Below, in pieces: positions 17,337 through 25,021 of a DNA stretch of 34,474 nucleotides. Below the pieces are notes generated by a model, which saw only the letters and a program-made list of their open reading frames with translations, did no database searches and had not been told where the DNA came from. The stretch's first letter is position 1, and each line of letters opens with the position of its first letter. The stretch spans positions 5,872 through 40,345 of the forward strand of contig JAQUST010000014.1 of the NCBI GenBank assembly GCA_028710495.1, given 5' to 3'. Origin of the DNA: Clostridia bacterium (GTDB lineage Bacteria; Bacillota; Clostridia; Christensenellales; CAG-917). Position numbers and translations under genes: made by a program.

Positions 17337-17481
17337 GTTGTTGCTGAAAATCAGTGTGACAATGCGTTGTTGTTGAAAATCAGTGTGACAATGCGTTGTT
17401 GTTGAAAATCAGTGTGACAATGCGTTGTTGTTGAAAATCAGTGTGACAATGCGTTGTTGTTGAAAATCAGAGTAATACTGG
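17337..17481. repeat. 29-bp tandem repeat, five copies
   Basis: Head-to-tail units of 29 bp begin at 17337, 17366, 17395, 17424 and 17453. Each opens with GTTGTTG(T/C)TGAAAATCAG and closes with TGTGACAATGC. Units 2-4 are identical, unit 1 has one change, unit 5 has a diverged second half, and a partial copy follows at 17482. No spacers separate them, so this is not a CRISPR array. Confidence 0.95.
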
Positions 17482-17559
17482 GTTGTTGATAATAGTAGTT
17501 TTGTTTTAAATAATTTTGTTTAAGCTTTATTTTCTTTTGCATAGTTTTGTTATTGCGAT

Positions 17560-17608
17560 ATTTTGTTTTGCGTATTTATGTAAATGCGTTATTTTGTTTT
17601 GCGTATTT
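17560..17608. repeat. Pair of 18-bp direct repeats
   Basis: ATTTTGTTTTGCGTATTT occurs at 17560-17577 and again at 17591-17608, a period of 31 bases. It lies between the 29-bp array and the end of the transporter gene. Confidence 0.85.
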
Positions 17609-17644
17609 TTTGAGATATTAAAATTCATCCAAAAATGCACTTGA

Positions 17645-18760
17645 CTAAACTATTGCATTTTCAATAGCGAAAACGACAACACCAAGCAAACAGCTTATCA
17701 GGTAGAGTCCTGCAACTATCAAAATATTTTCGCGCAAATGTTTGTTTTCTTTGAATAGTATCACGAATGCAATACCTGCGTTCACTGATAAACCTGCAAT
17801 CAATGAGCCAAGCGACAACCCACCCATTACATAGAGTTCAGTTATAACAACAGATGCCGCACAGTTTGGAATAAGACCAACCAATGCCACCACAAACGGC
17901 TGGAATATACTTTGAGTCAACATAAACGACATCAACTTCTCTTCACCCAAAAAATGAAGCGCAGTTCCAAACAAAAAATTCACAATGAAAACAAACAAAA
18001 CAATTTTTAATGTGTGTATTAGTGGATGCACAAAGTATGTCACGAATTTTATATATTTAGGATTTTCACATCCAATGTGATGTCCGCAGCAACCTATATC
18101 GTGCTCGTGTTTTTCACAATGTCTATCTCCGCACGGATTTTCAACTTTGAATTCTTCGTCGTGGTCGTGCTCGCGGGCATGATCATCATCGTGAGAATGC
18201 ACTTCACCAAAACTGCCGTTTGCGCTTATTGAAGCATCAGAAGAATTTGAAGCAGACAAGGCATTCACTCCGTTTTCGAAATCAACATAATTGAGTTTTT
18301 CAGTGTTTTTTGCACTCAAATCGATGTGCTTTGAATTGTCAGTTGCGCCGACAAGTCTTTTATTCTCCCACTTCAACAAAATAGCGTTTAGAGAAAATCC
18401 AACAATGAGTGCAAAGACAAACTTTATGCCCAAAACTGGTAAAAGCGACCATATTTTGTCAGGATGTGCCATAAAAATTGGAATTGCTTCATCAGAGGTG
18501 GCAATATAAACAGCAATTAGTGAACCAAGCTGAATATGTCGTTTTGCATACAATTTTGTGGCGACAGCAGAAAATCCGCATTGTGGTATGATACCCACTG
18601 TCGCACTCATCAAAGGAGCCATTTTTCCAGTTAGCAGTTTGTTTACTTTTAAGCTTCTCATAGCATTCTGCTCTATGAATTCTATAACAAGACACGCTAA
18701 AAAAATGTATATCGCTAATATAGCGGTATCTTTTAGTGCATCCAGCAAAACCTCAACCAT
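17645..18760 (-). CDS. Putative heavy-metal/manganese exporter (ArsP_2-type permease) with His/Cys-rich loop
   Basis: A 371-residue integral membrane protein of the family annotated as putative manganese transporter or 10-TM heavy-metal exporter. It has two similar halves, each with a Pro-Cys helix motif: GIIPQCGFS (57-65) and GLIPNCAAS (295-303), each followed by a GSLIA segment. The halves are joined by a soluble loop (about 132-240). Its part 188-231 is packed with metal ligands: SHDDDHAREHDHDEE, then C210, HC, EKHEH, CC and GHH. This suggests a cytosolic metal-binding or sensing loop. The ATG at 18760 has GGAGG four bases ahead; an upstream extension is rejected. It is monocistronic. The metal specificity is unknown. 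Confidence 0.82.
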   Translation of the reverse strand: MVEVLLDALKDTAILAIYIFLACLVIEFIEQNAMRSLKVNKLLTGKMAPLMSATVGIIPQCGFSAVATKLYAKRHIQLGSLIAVYIATSDEAIPIFMAHPDKIWSLLPVLGIKFVFALIVGFSLNAILLKWENKRLVGATDNSKHIDLSAKNTEKLNYVDFENGVNALSASNSSDASISANGSFGEVHSHDDDHAREHDHDEEFKVENPCGDRHCEKHEHDIGCCGHHIGCENPKYIKFVTYFVHPLIHTLKIVLFVFIVNFLFGTALHFLGEEKLMSFMLTQSIFQPFVVALVGLIPNCAASVVITELYVMGGLSLGSLIAGLSVNAGIAFVILFKENKHLRENILIVAGLYLISCLLGVVVFAIENAIV

Positions 18761-18960
18761 AAAACCTCCGAAAAAACTCTTAAACACAATTTGGGAATAA
18801 CTTAACCTCATTTGAAGTATCTCATTTGATTTGTTTGTCAATTCCACTTAGATTCATTTTAAATAGAATTTGTTCATCTCTTCAATTTTTTTGCGACCCA
18901 ATATTTATCATATCAAATTGTTTCTAGTTTTAATACATCTATAATATCAAACTAGATTGC

Positions 18961-19626
18961 TTAATCATTCCCTAAGAAAAAGTTTGCAACATCTTGCGTG
19001 GTTTCCATAATATAATCAGCACCCGCTTCTGCAAGTTCTTCTCTGTCACCAAAACCCCATAAGATTCCCATTGAAGCGACCTGCGTTTCTTTTGCACCGA
19101 TTATGTCATATTTTCTGTCGCCTATCATAATAACTTCATCGCGGTTTTCTATATTTAGATTTTTGAGTACACTTTCAATAACTGCGCTTTTACGGTCAAG
19201 AACGCCGTCATCAGTTGCCGCTCCAACAAAAGAAAAATAAGGTGAAAATCCGAAATGTTTGACAATCTTCTCCGTAAATCTTCTAGGTTTTGAGGTTGCA
19301 ACTGCCAATATAATTCCTGCTTCGTGCAATTTTTTCAACAAATCCATAATTCCATCATAAACAACATTGTCACTCCAACCGTCTATATCGTATTGGTCGC
19401 GGTAAACACTTAGCATCTTGTCAACGACTTCGCCTTCCATATCATAAAATATTTTCATCGATACTCTAAATGGTGGTCCAATCATTTCTTTTATTCTTTC
19501 GTCACTCACATCTTCTATTCCGATGCTATTGAGCGCTGTTGTGATGCAACGGGCTATTCCACCCTCGCTGTTTGTGAGTGTGCCGTCCAAATCAAACAAT
19601 GCATATCTAATTTTATTATTTTTCAT
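18961..19626 (-). CDS. HAD-family phosphatase (Gph/PpaX type)
   Basis: A 221-residue haloacid dehalogenase-type hydrolase. The nucleophile motif is FDLDGTLTNS (Asp12, acid/base Asp14), motif II is AVATSKPRR, and motif IV is MIGDRKYDIIGAKE. A helical cap lies between motifs I and II, as in phosphoglycolate phosphatase and pyrophosphatase PpaX. The closing stretch WGFGDREELAEAGADY is typical of the Gph-like subgroup. The substrate cannot be fixed. The ATG at 19626 follows AAGGA; a frame extension upstream is unlikely. A good candidate promoter lies at 19670-19698. It is divergent from mazF. Confidence 0.87.
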   Translation of the reverse strand: MKNNKIRYALFDLDGTLTNSEGGIARCITTALNSIGIEDVSDERIKEMIGPPFRVSMKIFYDMEGEVVDKMLSVYRDQYDIDGWSDNVVYDGIMDLLKKLHEAGIILAVATSKPRRFTEKIVKHFGFSPYFSFVGAATDDGVLDRKSAVIESVLKNLNIENRDEVIMIGDRKYDIIGAKETQVASMGILWGFGDREELAEAGADYIMETTQDVANFFLGND

Positions 19627-19669
19627 AAAAATCCTTTTTGTCCTCAATTTTGGAAACATTGTATTTTGT

Positions 19670-19698
19670 ATTTTAGTTCATATCACTTTTTTTCGCAA
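19670..19698 (-). promoter_or_regulatory. Candidate promoter of the HAD phosphatase gene
   Basis: On the minus strand: TTGCGA (-35), 17-base spacer, TAAAAT (-10), leaving a leader of about 35 bases to the ATG at 19626. Confidence 0.55.
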
Positions 19699-19789
19699 GT
19701 GATTGTGTATATCGGATTAGAAAATTCATTTGACCGTATAAGTTTCAAAACTTTGTTAACAATTCATACAATAACATATGGAGAGAAAA

Positions 19790-20137
19790 ATGGTCAAACG
19801 AGGAGAACTATATTACGCCGATTTAAGCCCTGTTGTTGGTAGCGAACAAGGCGGAGTGCGTCCAATACTAATTATTCAAAACGACATCGGCAATCGCTAC
19901 AGCCCCACAATCATAGCAGCTGCAATTACATCACAGTTAAACAAAGCAAAATTGCCAACACACATAACGCTTGAAGCCGAGCAATTTGGACTTCCCAAAA
20001 ACTCAATTGTTTTGCTGGAACAAATTCGTACTATCGATAAACTGCGTCTAAAAGAAAAAATAGGCGAACTTCCTGACAATATTATGTCGAGAGTCAATGA
20101 CGGACTTCTTGTCAGCTTAGGATTCTTTGAAACCTAA
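19790..20137 (+). CDS. mazF: MazF/EndoA-type endoribonuclease toxin
   Basis: A 115-residue PemK/MazF protein that cuts mRNA at a short sequence. It is strikingly similar to Bacillus subtilis EndoA from its first residues: [20 protein letters not shown], then [12 protein letters not shown] (catalytic Arg24), AAITSQ (Thr47) and [10 protein letters not shown]. The ATG at 19790 with GGAG seven bases ahead is chosen over the one at 19778. No antitoxin gene lies directly upstream, where the HAD gene diverges, or downstream, so the usual MazE-like partner is missing from this locus. A weak promoter (TTCAAA, 17 bases, TACAAT at 19767) would give a very short leader. A terminator follows at 20183-20211. 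Confidence 0.93.
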   Translation: MVKRGELYYADLSPVVGSEQGGVRPILIIQNDIGNRYSPTIIAAAITSQLNKAKLPTHITLEAEQFGLPKNSIVLLEQIRTIDKLRLKEKIGELPDNIMSRVNDGLLVSLGFFET

Positions 20138-20182
20138 TTTCAAATTCAACTCATTTTTCACAGATAACAGATAAAAATTTTG

Positions 20183-20211
20183 AAAGTAGCAGAAACAAAT
20201 TTTGCTACTTT
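20183..20211 (+). terminator. Rho-independent terminator after mazF
   Basis: A 9-bp stem (AAAGTAGCA, 20183-20191, with TGCTACTTT, 20203-20211) and an 11-base loop, ending in a short T run, 46 bases after the mazF stop. Confidence 0.7.
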
Positions 20212-20287
20212 TAATTATGTCTGATGTTGAGATAAATAATGTTTAATTATGTTCTTAAGTTTCAGATTTTGCAGCTTTGAATTCTAT

Positions 20288-21172
20288 TTACTTTTTTTGT
20301 GTTAACTCATCCAAGACAATTGGTATCATTGCAACGGTGTCACTTGCAAGATGACTGTATTCATTCACATCCGAGATTTCTGCACACCGTCCCAAAATAT
20401 AGCAACCAGCTTTCGCACTTTCAAGCGGAGAAATTCCACGCGCCAAAAGTCCGCCTATTATTCCTGCAAGCACATCTCCACTGCCACCTTTTGCAAGTTT
20501 TGCGTTTCCAGTTGTGTTCAACCAAACACAAGAGCCGTCAGTTATTATGCTTCGATGACTTTTTAGCACCAATACACATTTTCGTTTTTTCGCAAATTCT
20601 GTTGCCAAAGCAACAGAATTTTTCAAAACTTCTTCTACAGTTAGCCCGACAATTTTTGCAAACTCGCCAATATGAGGAGTCAAAACTGTACGGTTTTTCA
20701 AGTCAGGAATATTTTTGCACACTGTCGAAAGACCATCTGCATCAACAACTAGATTTGCACTAGTGTTCGTCAAAATATAATTCGCTATTTTGTCAGCTTC
20801 GCCATTGCCAAAACCCATTCCCAATGCAAAAGCAGTTGCTTTTTTCGACAGTTCAAACATCTCATCACTGTCAAAAACTACGCTTTCGTCATTGTCGCTT
20901 AACGAAAACAGCGAACTTGTCAGCACTCGCTCTCTTAAGGCTTGAAGCAAAAACTTTGGCACTGCCAAAATATTCAATCCACAACCAACCCGCATTGCAG
21001 ATGCTCCCATTTCTGCGAGAAGTGGCGCTCCTACATAGTTCTTTGATCCGCCAATAATAATCAACTGTCCAAGATTGCCTTTGTGAATATCATTTGACAA
21101 AGGCGAAAAAAGAGGAACAATGTCCTCTTTTTCAATTTTCATCATTATTGAGCTATCCTCAACTTTTACCAT
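20288..21172 (-). CDS. nnrD: ADP-dependent (S)-NAD(P)H-hydrate dehydratase
   Basis: Metabolite-repair enzyme that turns hydrated NADH or NADPH back to the normal cofactor, using ADP. 294 residues, ribokinase-like fold. Motifs: GGSKNYVGAP (41-50), VDADGL (143-148), LTPHIGEF (164-171), NTTGNAKLAKGGSGDVLAG with the catalytic Asp233. The N-terminal epimerase domain (NnrE) often fused to it is absent, and no separate epimerase gene is in the window. The ATG at 21172 has GGGG seven bases ahead and lies 19 bases after the P1 peptidase gene, so the two are probably cotranscribed. Confidence 0.93.
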   Translation of the reverse strand: MVKVEDSSIMMKIEKEDIVPLFSPLSNDIHKGNLGQLIIIGGSKNYVGAPLLAEMGASAMRVGCGLNILAVPKFLLQALRERVLTSSLFSLSDNDESVVFDSDEMFELSKKATAFALGMGFGNGEADKIANYILTNTSANLVVDADGLSTVCKNIPDLKNRTVLTPHIGEFAKIVGLTVEEVLKNSVALATEFAKKRKCVLVLKSHRSIITDGSCVWLNTTGNAKLAKGGSGDVLAGIIGGLLARGISPLESAKAGCYILGRCAEISDVNEYSHLASDTVAMIPIVLDELTQKK

Positions 21173-21191
21173 TTATATTCCCCTAAATAAA

Positions 21192-22085
21192 CTATTTAGT
21201 GTCTTCCTTTTTGTCGAAAACAGACAATATCGCTTTCTTTGTCAGCATAGGAACCAATGCACACATTTTGATGAAATCAACCTTTTGATCACAGCTTGCC
21301 ATCGCAAAAATTGCATCGCCATCATAAAGAGTGTGTGACGGTTCGATTGTTTTTGCAATTCCGTCATGAGCAATATCTGCAAGCTGATTTGCCTCTCCTT
21401 TGCTCAGTATCGCATTTGTAAGCACACAACCAATCATAGTATTTTGAGGATTGATTTCCACTTTGCATTGATTGATAAGATATTGTGTAGTATTCAAAAA
21501 ATCTTCTCCAAGAGTTGCGCCTGCAATAATTTCGCCATTGTTGACAACATCACCCAAAGGATTTACTGCAATAATAACTGCCACTTCAACCTTTCCACTT
21601 GTGGCAACCGCAACACCAAGACCGCCTGCTTGACAATTCTTCATTCCAAGAATTTTGCCAACTGTTGCGCCAGTTCCAGCGCCGATTTGTCCGTTTTCAA
21701 AATTCTCGCTTTTTGCATTTTGTGCCGCAAGGTAACCCATACTTTTGTCGGGATATGCAAACCTTCCGTATTCTAAGTCGTAAAGACATGCTCCTGACAC
21801 AATCGGAACTTTATAAGCGCCCGCATTGTAGCCAGTGCCCTGCTCAAACAAATAATCCATAACTCCGGCACAAGACTCAAGTCCAAAGGCGCTTCCGCCT
21901 GACAGCACAACTGCATCGATTTTTTTCAACATCTTTTCGGATTTAAGCAAATCCGTTTCTCTTGTTGCAGGAGACGAACCACGCACGCTTACGCCTGCGA
22001 CTGCTCCGCCATTTGCAATGATAACCGTAACTCCGGTTTTATTTGTTTTGTCGCTCTCATGTCCAATTCTAAATTTGTCTAACAT
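21192..22085 (-). CDS. P1-family (DmpA/NylC-type) N-terminal nucleophile peptidase
   Basis: A 297-residue relative of L-aminopeptidase D-Ala-esterase DmpA and nylon oligomer hydrolase NylC. These precursors cut themselves in two to free a nucleophile. The expected cut is in NPQNTMIGCVLTNAIL, between Asn215 and Thr216, making Thr216 the catalytic residue as in NylC. Other family features are LSGGSAFGLESCAGVMDYL (61-79) and GQIGAGTGATVGK (132-144). It is a cytosolic hydrolase of small peptides or amides, natural substrate unknown. The ATG at 22085 has GGAG four bases ahead; a start 21 bases upstream is less likely. It precedes nnrD. Confidence 0.88.
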   Translation of the reverse strand: MLDKFRIGHESDKTNKTGVTVIIANGGAVAGVSVRGSSPATRETDLLKSEKMLKKIDAVVLSGGSAFGLESCAGVMDYLFEQGTGYNAGAYKVPIVSGACLYDLEYGRFAYPDKSMGYLAAQNAKSENFENGQIGAGTGATVGKILGMKNCQAGGLGVAVATSGKVEVAVIIAVNPLGDVVNNGEIIAGATLGEDFLNTTQYLINQCKVEINPQNTMIGCVLTNAILSKGEANQLADIAHDGIAKTIEPSHTLYDGDAIFAMASCDQKVDFIKMCALVPMLTKKAILSVFDKKEDTK

Positions 22086-22182
22086 ATTTCTCCTCACCCG
22101 TTTCAAATTTGAAACTGTCAGTTGTAAACAATTTGTTTTGATATCTTAATAGTTGCACATTTCGTTTTCTAATCGCTAATAT

Positions 22183-22228
22183 CTATAAACTTTGTTTTCT
22201 TATAGAAAATTTCTATAAACATGGTTTC
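22183..22228. repeat. AT-rich palindrome within a short direct repeat
   Basis: CTATAAACTTTGTTTTC (22183-22199) recurs as CTATAAACATGGTTTC from 22213. Between and overlapping them is the perfect 17-base palindrome TATAGAAAATTTCTATA (22201-22217). It lies between recX and the P1 peptidase gene, 116-130 bases ahead of the latter's start. Confidence 0.6.
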
Positions 22229-22267
22229 ATTTCGATAATTTATAAATTTTTTGTGTACTTTATTTTA

Positions 22268-22786
22268 CTAAAACTCTTCGTTGCCTGCCTTATCTTCGAA
22301 ATCAATCTCACTGTTTGCTCTGTCAAAATATTCAATTTGAGGCAATACCTTATTTATTATGTCCCATTCAAAGCCCTTACTAAACAACCAGTTTGCCAGT
22401 TTTGTTCTATCTTTTTTTTCAAGCTTTTTTCTGGCAATATACTTCACTGCAACGCCGACGCCTTTTTCTATCTCGACTTCATCAGATATTTTGTCCGCAA
22501 TAATGTTTTCGACCAACAATTTGTCCACCCCCTTGTCCATAACAAGTTTGTAGCTTAGTTGCTTTCTGCCATATTTTGAGCCGTAAAATGAAAGATATGC
22601 ACTGACATATTGTTCATCATCAATATATTTGTAACCTTTGAGCTTTTCAAGAGTCACATCCACAACATCACGATGAAAGCCTTTCTTATAAAGCTTTTCC
22701 TTGACCTCTTTCTCAGAGCGTGCGCTGATTGAAAGATAATTTATTGCGGTTTCAAACGCTTTTCTTGCAAGTTGTTCGTCTATCAT
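22268..22786 (-). CDS. recX: RecX-family regulatory protein
   Basis: A small all-helical protein of 172 residues that in known cases binds and restrains RecA filaments. Typical features are the first repeat motif AINYLSISARSEKEVKEKLYKKGF, then LEKLKGYKYIDDEQYVSAYLSFYGSKYGRKQLSYKLVMDKGV, and a last repeat KDRTKLANWLFSKGFEWDIINKVL. The ATG at 22786 overlaps the ilvE stop (ATGA, 22783-22786), so it is translationally coupled to ilvE, an unusual partner. A start six codons further upstream would overlap ilvE more and is rejected. RecA is not in the window. Confidence 0.85.
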   Translation of the reverse strand: MIDEQLARKAFETAINYLSISARSEKEVKEKLYKKGFHRDVVDVTLEKLKGYKYIDDEQYVSAYLSFYGSKYGRKQLSYKLVMDKGVDKLLVENIIADKISDEVEIEKGVGVAVKYIARKKLEKKDRTKLANWLFSKGFEWDIINKVLPQIEYFDRANSEIDFEDKAGNEEF

Positions 22787-23844
22787 TTTACCCCGACAAC
22801 CCAACCGAATTCATCATTATAGCGTTCTGTTTGAATTCCAGTGATTTGGTCATAAAGGTATTCAGTGATTTTGCCCATTTTGTTTTCGTTGATAACAACC
22901 TCTTTTCCCTTGTATGCAATAACTCCAACAGGAGAAATAACAGCGGCTGTTCCAGTTCCGAATGCTTCTTCAAGTTTTCCGTTTTTGCCAGCTTCCAAAA
23001 TTTCTTTGACTGAGACATGACGCTCTTCAACTTTGTAACCATTTTTGCGTAATATTTGAAGTGCACTATTTCTAGTGATGCCAGCAAGAATTGAGCCGTC
23101 AAGCATTGGGGTCACAACTGTTCCGTCAATCACAAAGAATATATTCATTGCGCCGACTTCCTCAACATATTTTTTCTCTGCCGCATCAAGCCAAAGCACT
23201 TGGTCATAACCGAGTTTTTTTGCCTTTTCTGCTCCGAGAAGACTTGCTGCATAATTGCCTGAGCATTTTGCTTCGCCTGTTCCGCCGTTTGATGCGCGTG
23301 TAAGTTGATCCTCAATCATAATCTTTGTTGGGGTGAGTCCGCCTGAATAGTAGCTTCCCACTGGTGAAAGTATAATTGAGAATATGTATTTTTTGCTAGG
23401 ATGAACGCCTAGAAAATCTTCGTTTCCAATCATAAACGGACGAATATAAAGTGAAGTGCCGACTGCTGTCGGTATCCAATCCTGTTCAAGCAAAACAAGT
23501 TGTTTCAAAGCATCAACAACTACATCAATATCAAAGGTTGGCATGCAAAGTCTTGTTGCACTTTTGTTCATTCTCTTGAAGTTGTCCGTCGGACGGAACA
23601 TAGTTATGCGACCTTCAGCATTTTTGTAGGCCTTGAGCCCCTCAAATATACCTTGACCATAGTGAAGAACACAACTTGCAGGGTTTATATCAAATCTGCC
23701 GTATGGAACGATCTCAGGCTCTGCCCAGCCGCCTTTTGACTCATCATATTCCATAGTAATCATATGGTCGGTAAATATTTTGCCAAAGCTAAGCTTTGTA
23801 AAATCGGGTTTTTGCTTCAATTCTGTTGCTTTAGTGATTTTCAT
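22783..23844 (-). CDS. ilvE: Branched-chain amino acid aminotransferase
   Basis: PLP enzyme that makes or breaks down Leu, Ile and Val with 2-oxoglutarate/glutamate. 353 residues, the length of the eukaryote-like/Firmicute BCAT type. Motifs: HYGQGIFEGLKAYK (61-74), the PLP lysine K193 in GGTGEAKCSGNYAASL, EEVGAMNIFFV (228-238) and GSILAGITRNS (250-260). A GAGGTAGGA ribosome site precedes the ATG. The 289 bases upstream are very AT-rich; no T-box or leader peptide was seen. RecX follows with overlap. Confidence 0.94.
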   Translation of the reverse strand: MKITKATELKQKPDFTKLSFGKIFTDHMITMEYDESKGGWAEPEIVPYGRFDINPASCVLHYGQGIFEGLKAYKNAEGRITMFRPTDNFKRMNKSATRLCMPTFDIDVVVDALKQLVLLEQDWIPTAVGTSLYIRPFMIGNEDFLGVHPSKKYIFSIILSPVGSYYSGGLTPTKIMIEDQLTRASNGGTGEAKCSGNYAASLLGAEKAKKLGYDQVLWLDAAEKKYVEEVGAMNIFFVIDGTVVTPMLDGSILAGITRNSALQILRKNGYKVEERHVSVKEILEAGKNGKLEEAFGTGTAAVISPVGVIAYKGKEVVINENKMGKITEYLYDQITGIQTERYNDEFGWVVGVK

Positions 23845-24133
23845 ATTCCTACCTCGTTTTGCACTATTGTGCTATTCATTATCAAATTTATTTCTTTTTT
23901 TAATTTTTTCGACTTGTTTTGAGTCATGGCTATAAGCATTTTTATTTTGACTTAAAGCTTTTTCAATATCTCTGTTTTTTTATTTCTATTCTTAAACGCT
24001 TTTTCTTAATTCCATAATTTTAGTTTTTAAATCATAATTTTTTAATCCTAATTCCTTTATGCTAATTCATTCGTTTTTTTTGCTTGTGTATATTTTGCAA
24101 ATTGAAGTATAGTAAAATTGCCATTTTGAAATG

Positions 24134-24760
24134 TTATGAAAATTCAACAAACAACACTTCCCCAAATTCAATTTTTGCCAATCCGTTTGTTTTTTCAAGT
24201 ATTGTTTCTTCGAATTGTTTTTGTTTGTCTATTGTGACATACACTTTGGCGGTCACTATATCCCCATATTCAACACTGTCAAAAACAAAATCCGCGTTTC
24301 TCAAGTAGCCTTCGATTGTTGCAAACTGTGAATAATCGCACGATACGATATTTTCAGTTGCTTTCTTTTTTGTCACAATCTTTGCTGACTTGATGCACTC
24401 TACCACAGCTTTTGTGTACGCTGACAAAAGACCAGAAGCTCCAAGTTTTATTCCACCAAAATATCTTGTTACAACAACTGCGGTTTTGACAAGTCCGCTC
24501 TTTTTTAAGACTTCGAGTATTGGTTGCCCTGCCGTTCCGCTCGGTTCTCCATCATCAGAAAATTTTGCGACATTTCCAATATCATCTGCGATGTATGCGT
24601 AACAGTTGTGCCTCGCATCAGGATAAGTTTTTTTCACTTCGTCAACAAATGACTGCGCACTGTCGCTGTCCACTTCCCCGCACATAGTTGCAATAAATCG
24701 CGAACGTTTTATCTCGATTTCAGTTTGATAGCGACCTTTTACAAAGCTGTATTCCGTCAT
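24134..24760 (-). CDS. YigZ/IMPACT family protein (UPF0029)
   Basis: A 208-residue conserved protein related to the eukaryotic translation regulator IMPACT; the bacterial role is not settled. The signature is clear: SDDGEPSGTAGQPIL (68-82) and VTRYFGGIKLGASGLLSAY (97-115). The C-terminal ferredoxin-like half (about 140-208) has the family's usual layout. The ATG has GAGGTAATAG ahead of it. A repeated promoter-like element lies upstream at 24806-24958. Confidence 0.92.
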   Translation of the reverse strand: MTEYSFVKGRYQTEIEIKRSRFIATMCGEVDSDSAQSFVDEVKKTYPDARHNCYAYIADDIGNVAKFSDDGEPSGTAGQPILEVLKKSGLVKTAVVVTRYFGGIKLGASGLLSAYTKAVVECIKSAKIVTKKKATENIVSCDYSQFATIEGYLRNADFVFDSVEYGDIVTAKVYVTIDKQKQFEETILEKTNGLAKIEFGEVLFVEFS

Positions 24761-24805
24761 CTATTACCTCTTGAATTTGGGAAATAACCATTATTTTGCA
24801 TTAAC

Positions 24806-24833
24806 ATTGTATTTTAGCAGTTTCATTTCGCAA
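24806..24833 (-). promoter_or_regulatory. Candidate promoter of the YigZ/IMPACT gene
   Basis: On the minus strand: TTGCGA, a 16-base spacer and TACAAT, about 45-70 bases before the start at 24760. It sits in the first copy of a degenerate repeat. Confidence 0.4.
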
Positions 24834-24958
24834 TATATGGTGCGTTGAATTTAGCAATTTCATTTCATTCTGCAGTGTTGTATTTAGCAGTTTGATTTCT
24901 AAATTTTTTTACCATTTCAATTCAAATATATAGTATTAGATTTTAGCAGTTTCATTTC
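24813..24958. repeat. Four degenerate copies of a 17-bp element
   Basis: TTTAGCAGTTTCATTTC or near variants occur at 24813-24829, 24850-24866 (one change), 24883-24899 (one change) and 24942-24958 (exact), with uneven spacing of 37, 33 and 59 bases. All lie between tyrS and the YigZ gene. Flanking bases of copies 1 and 4 also match, giving promoter-like boxes. Confidence 0.85.
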
Positions 24959-25021
24959 ACAATGTTAGTTTTCAATGACATATTTGTTTCTATTTTGCGA
25001 TGTTACTATATCAACAATTTA

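Larger units (their letters stand above)
17140..17644. other. 505-base intergenic region with terminator and repeats
   Basis: Gap between pgsA (start 17139) and the transporter gene (stop 17645). It holds a minus-strand terminator (17282-17307), a 29-bp tandem repeat (17337-17481) and a pair of 18-bp direct repeats (17560-17608). The stretch 17140-17280 must hold the pgsA promoter; only weak candidates were seen. No credible gene was found in it. Confidence 0.8.

Noticed and set aside
17337-17481. CRISPR array
   Set aside because: The 29-bp units abut with no spacers, and no cas genes are in the window.
23845-24133. T-box or leader peptide upstream of ilvE
   Set aside because: No T-box core sequence, terminator stem or run of Leu/Ile/Val codons was seen; the stretch is only AT-rich.
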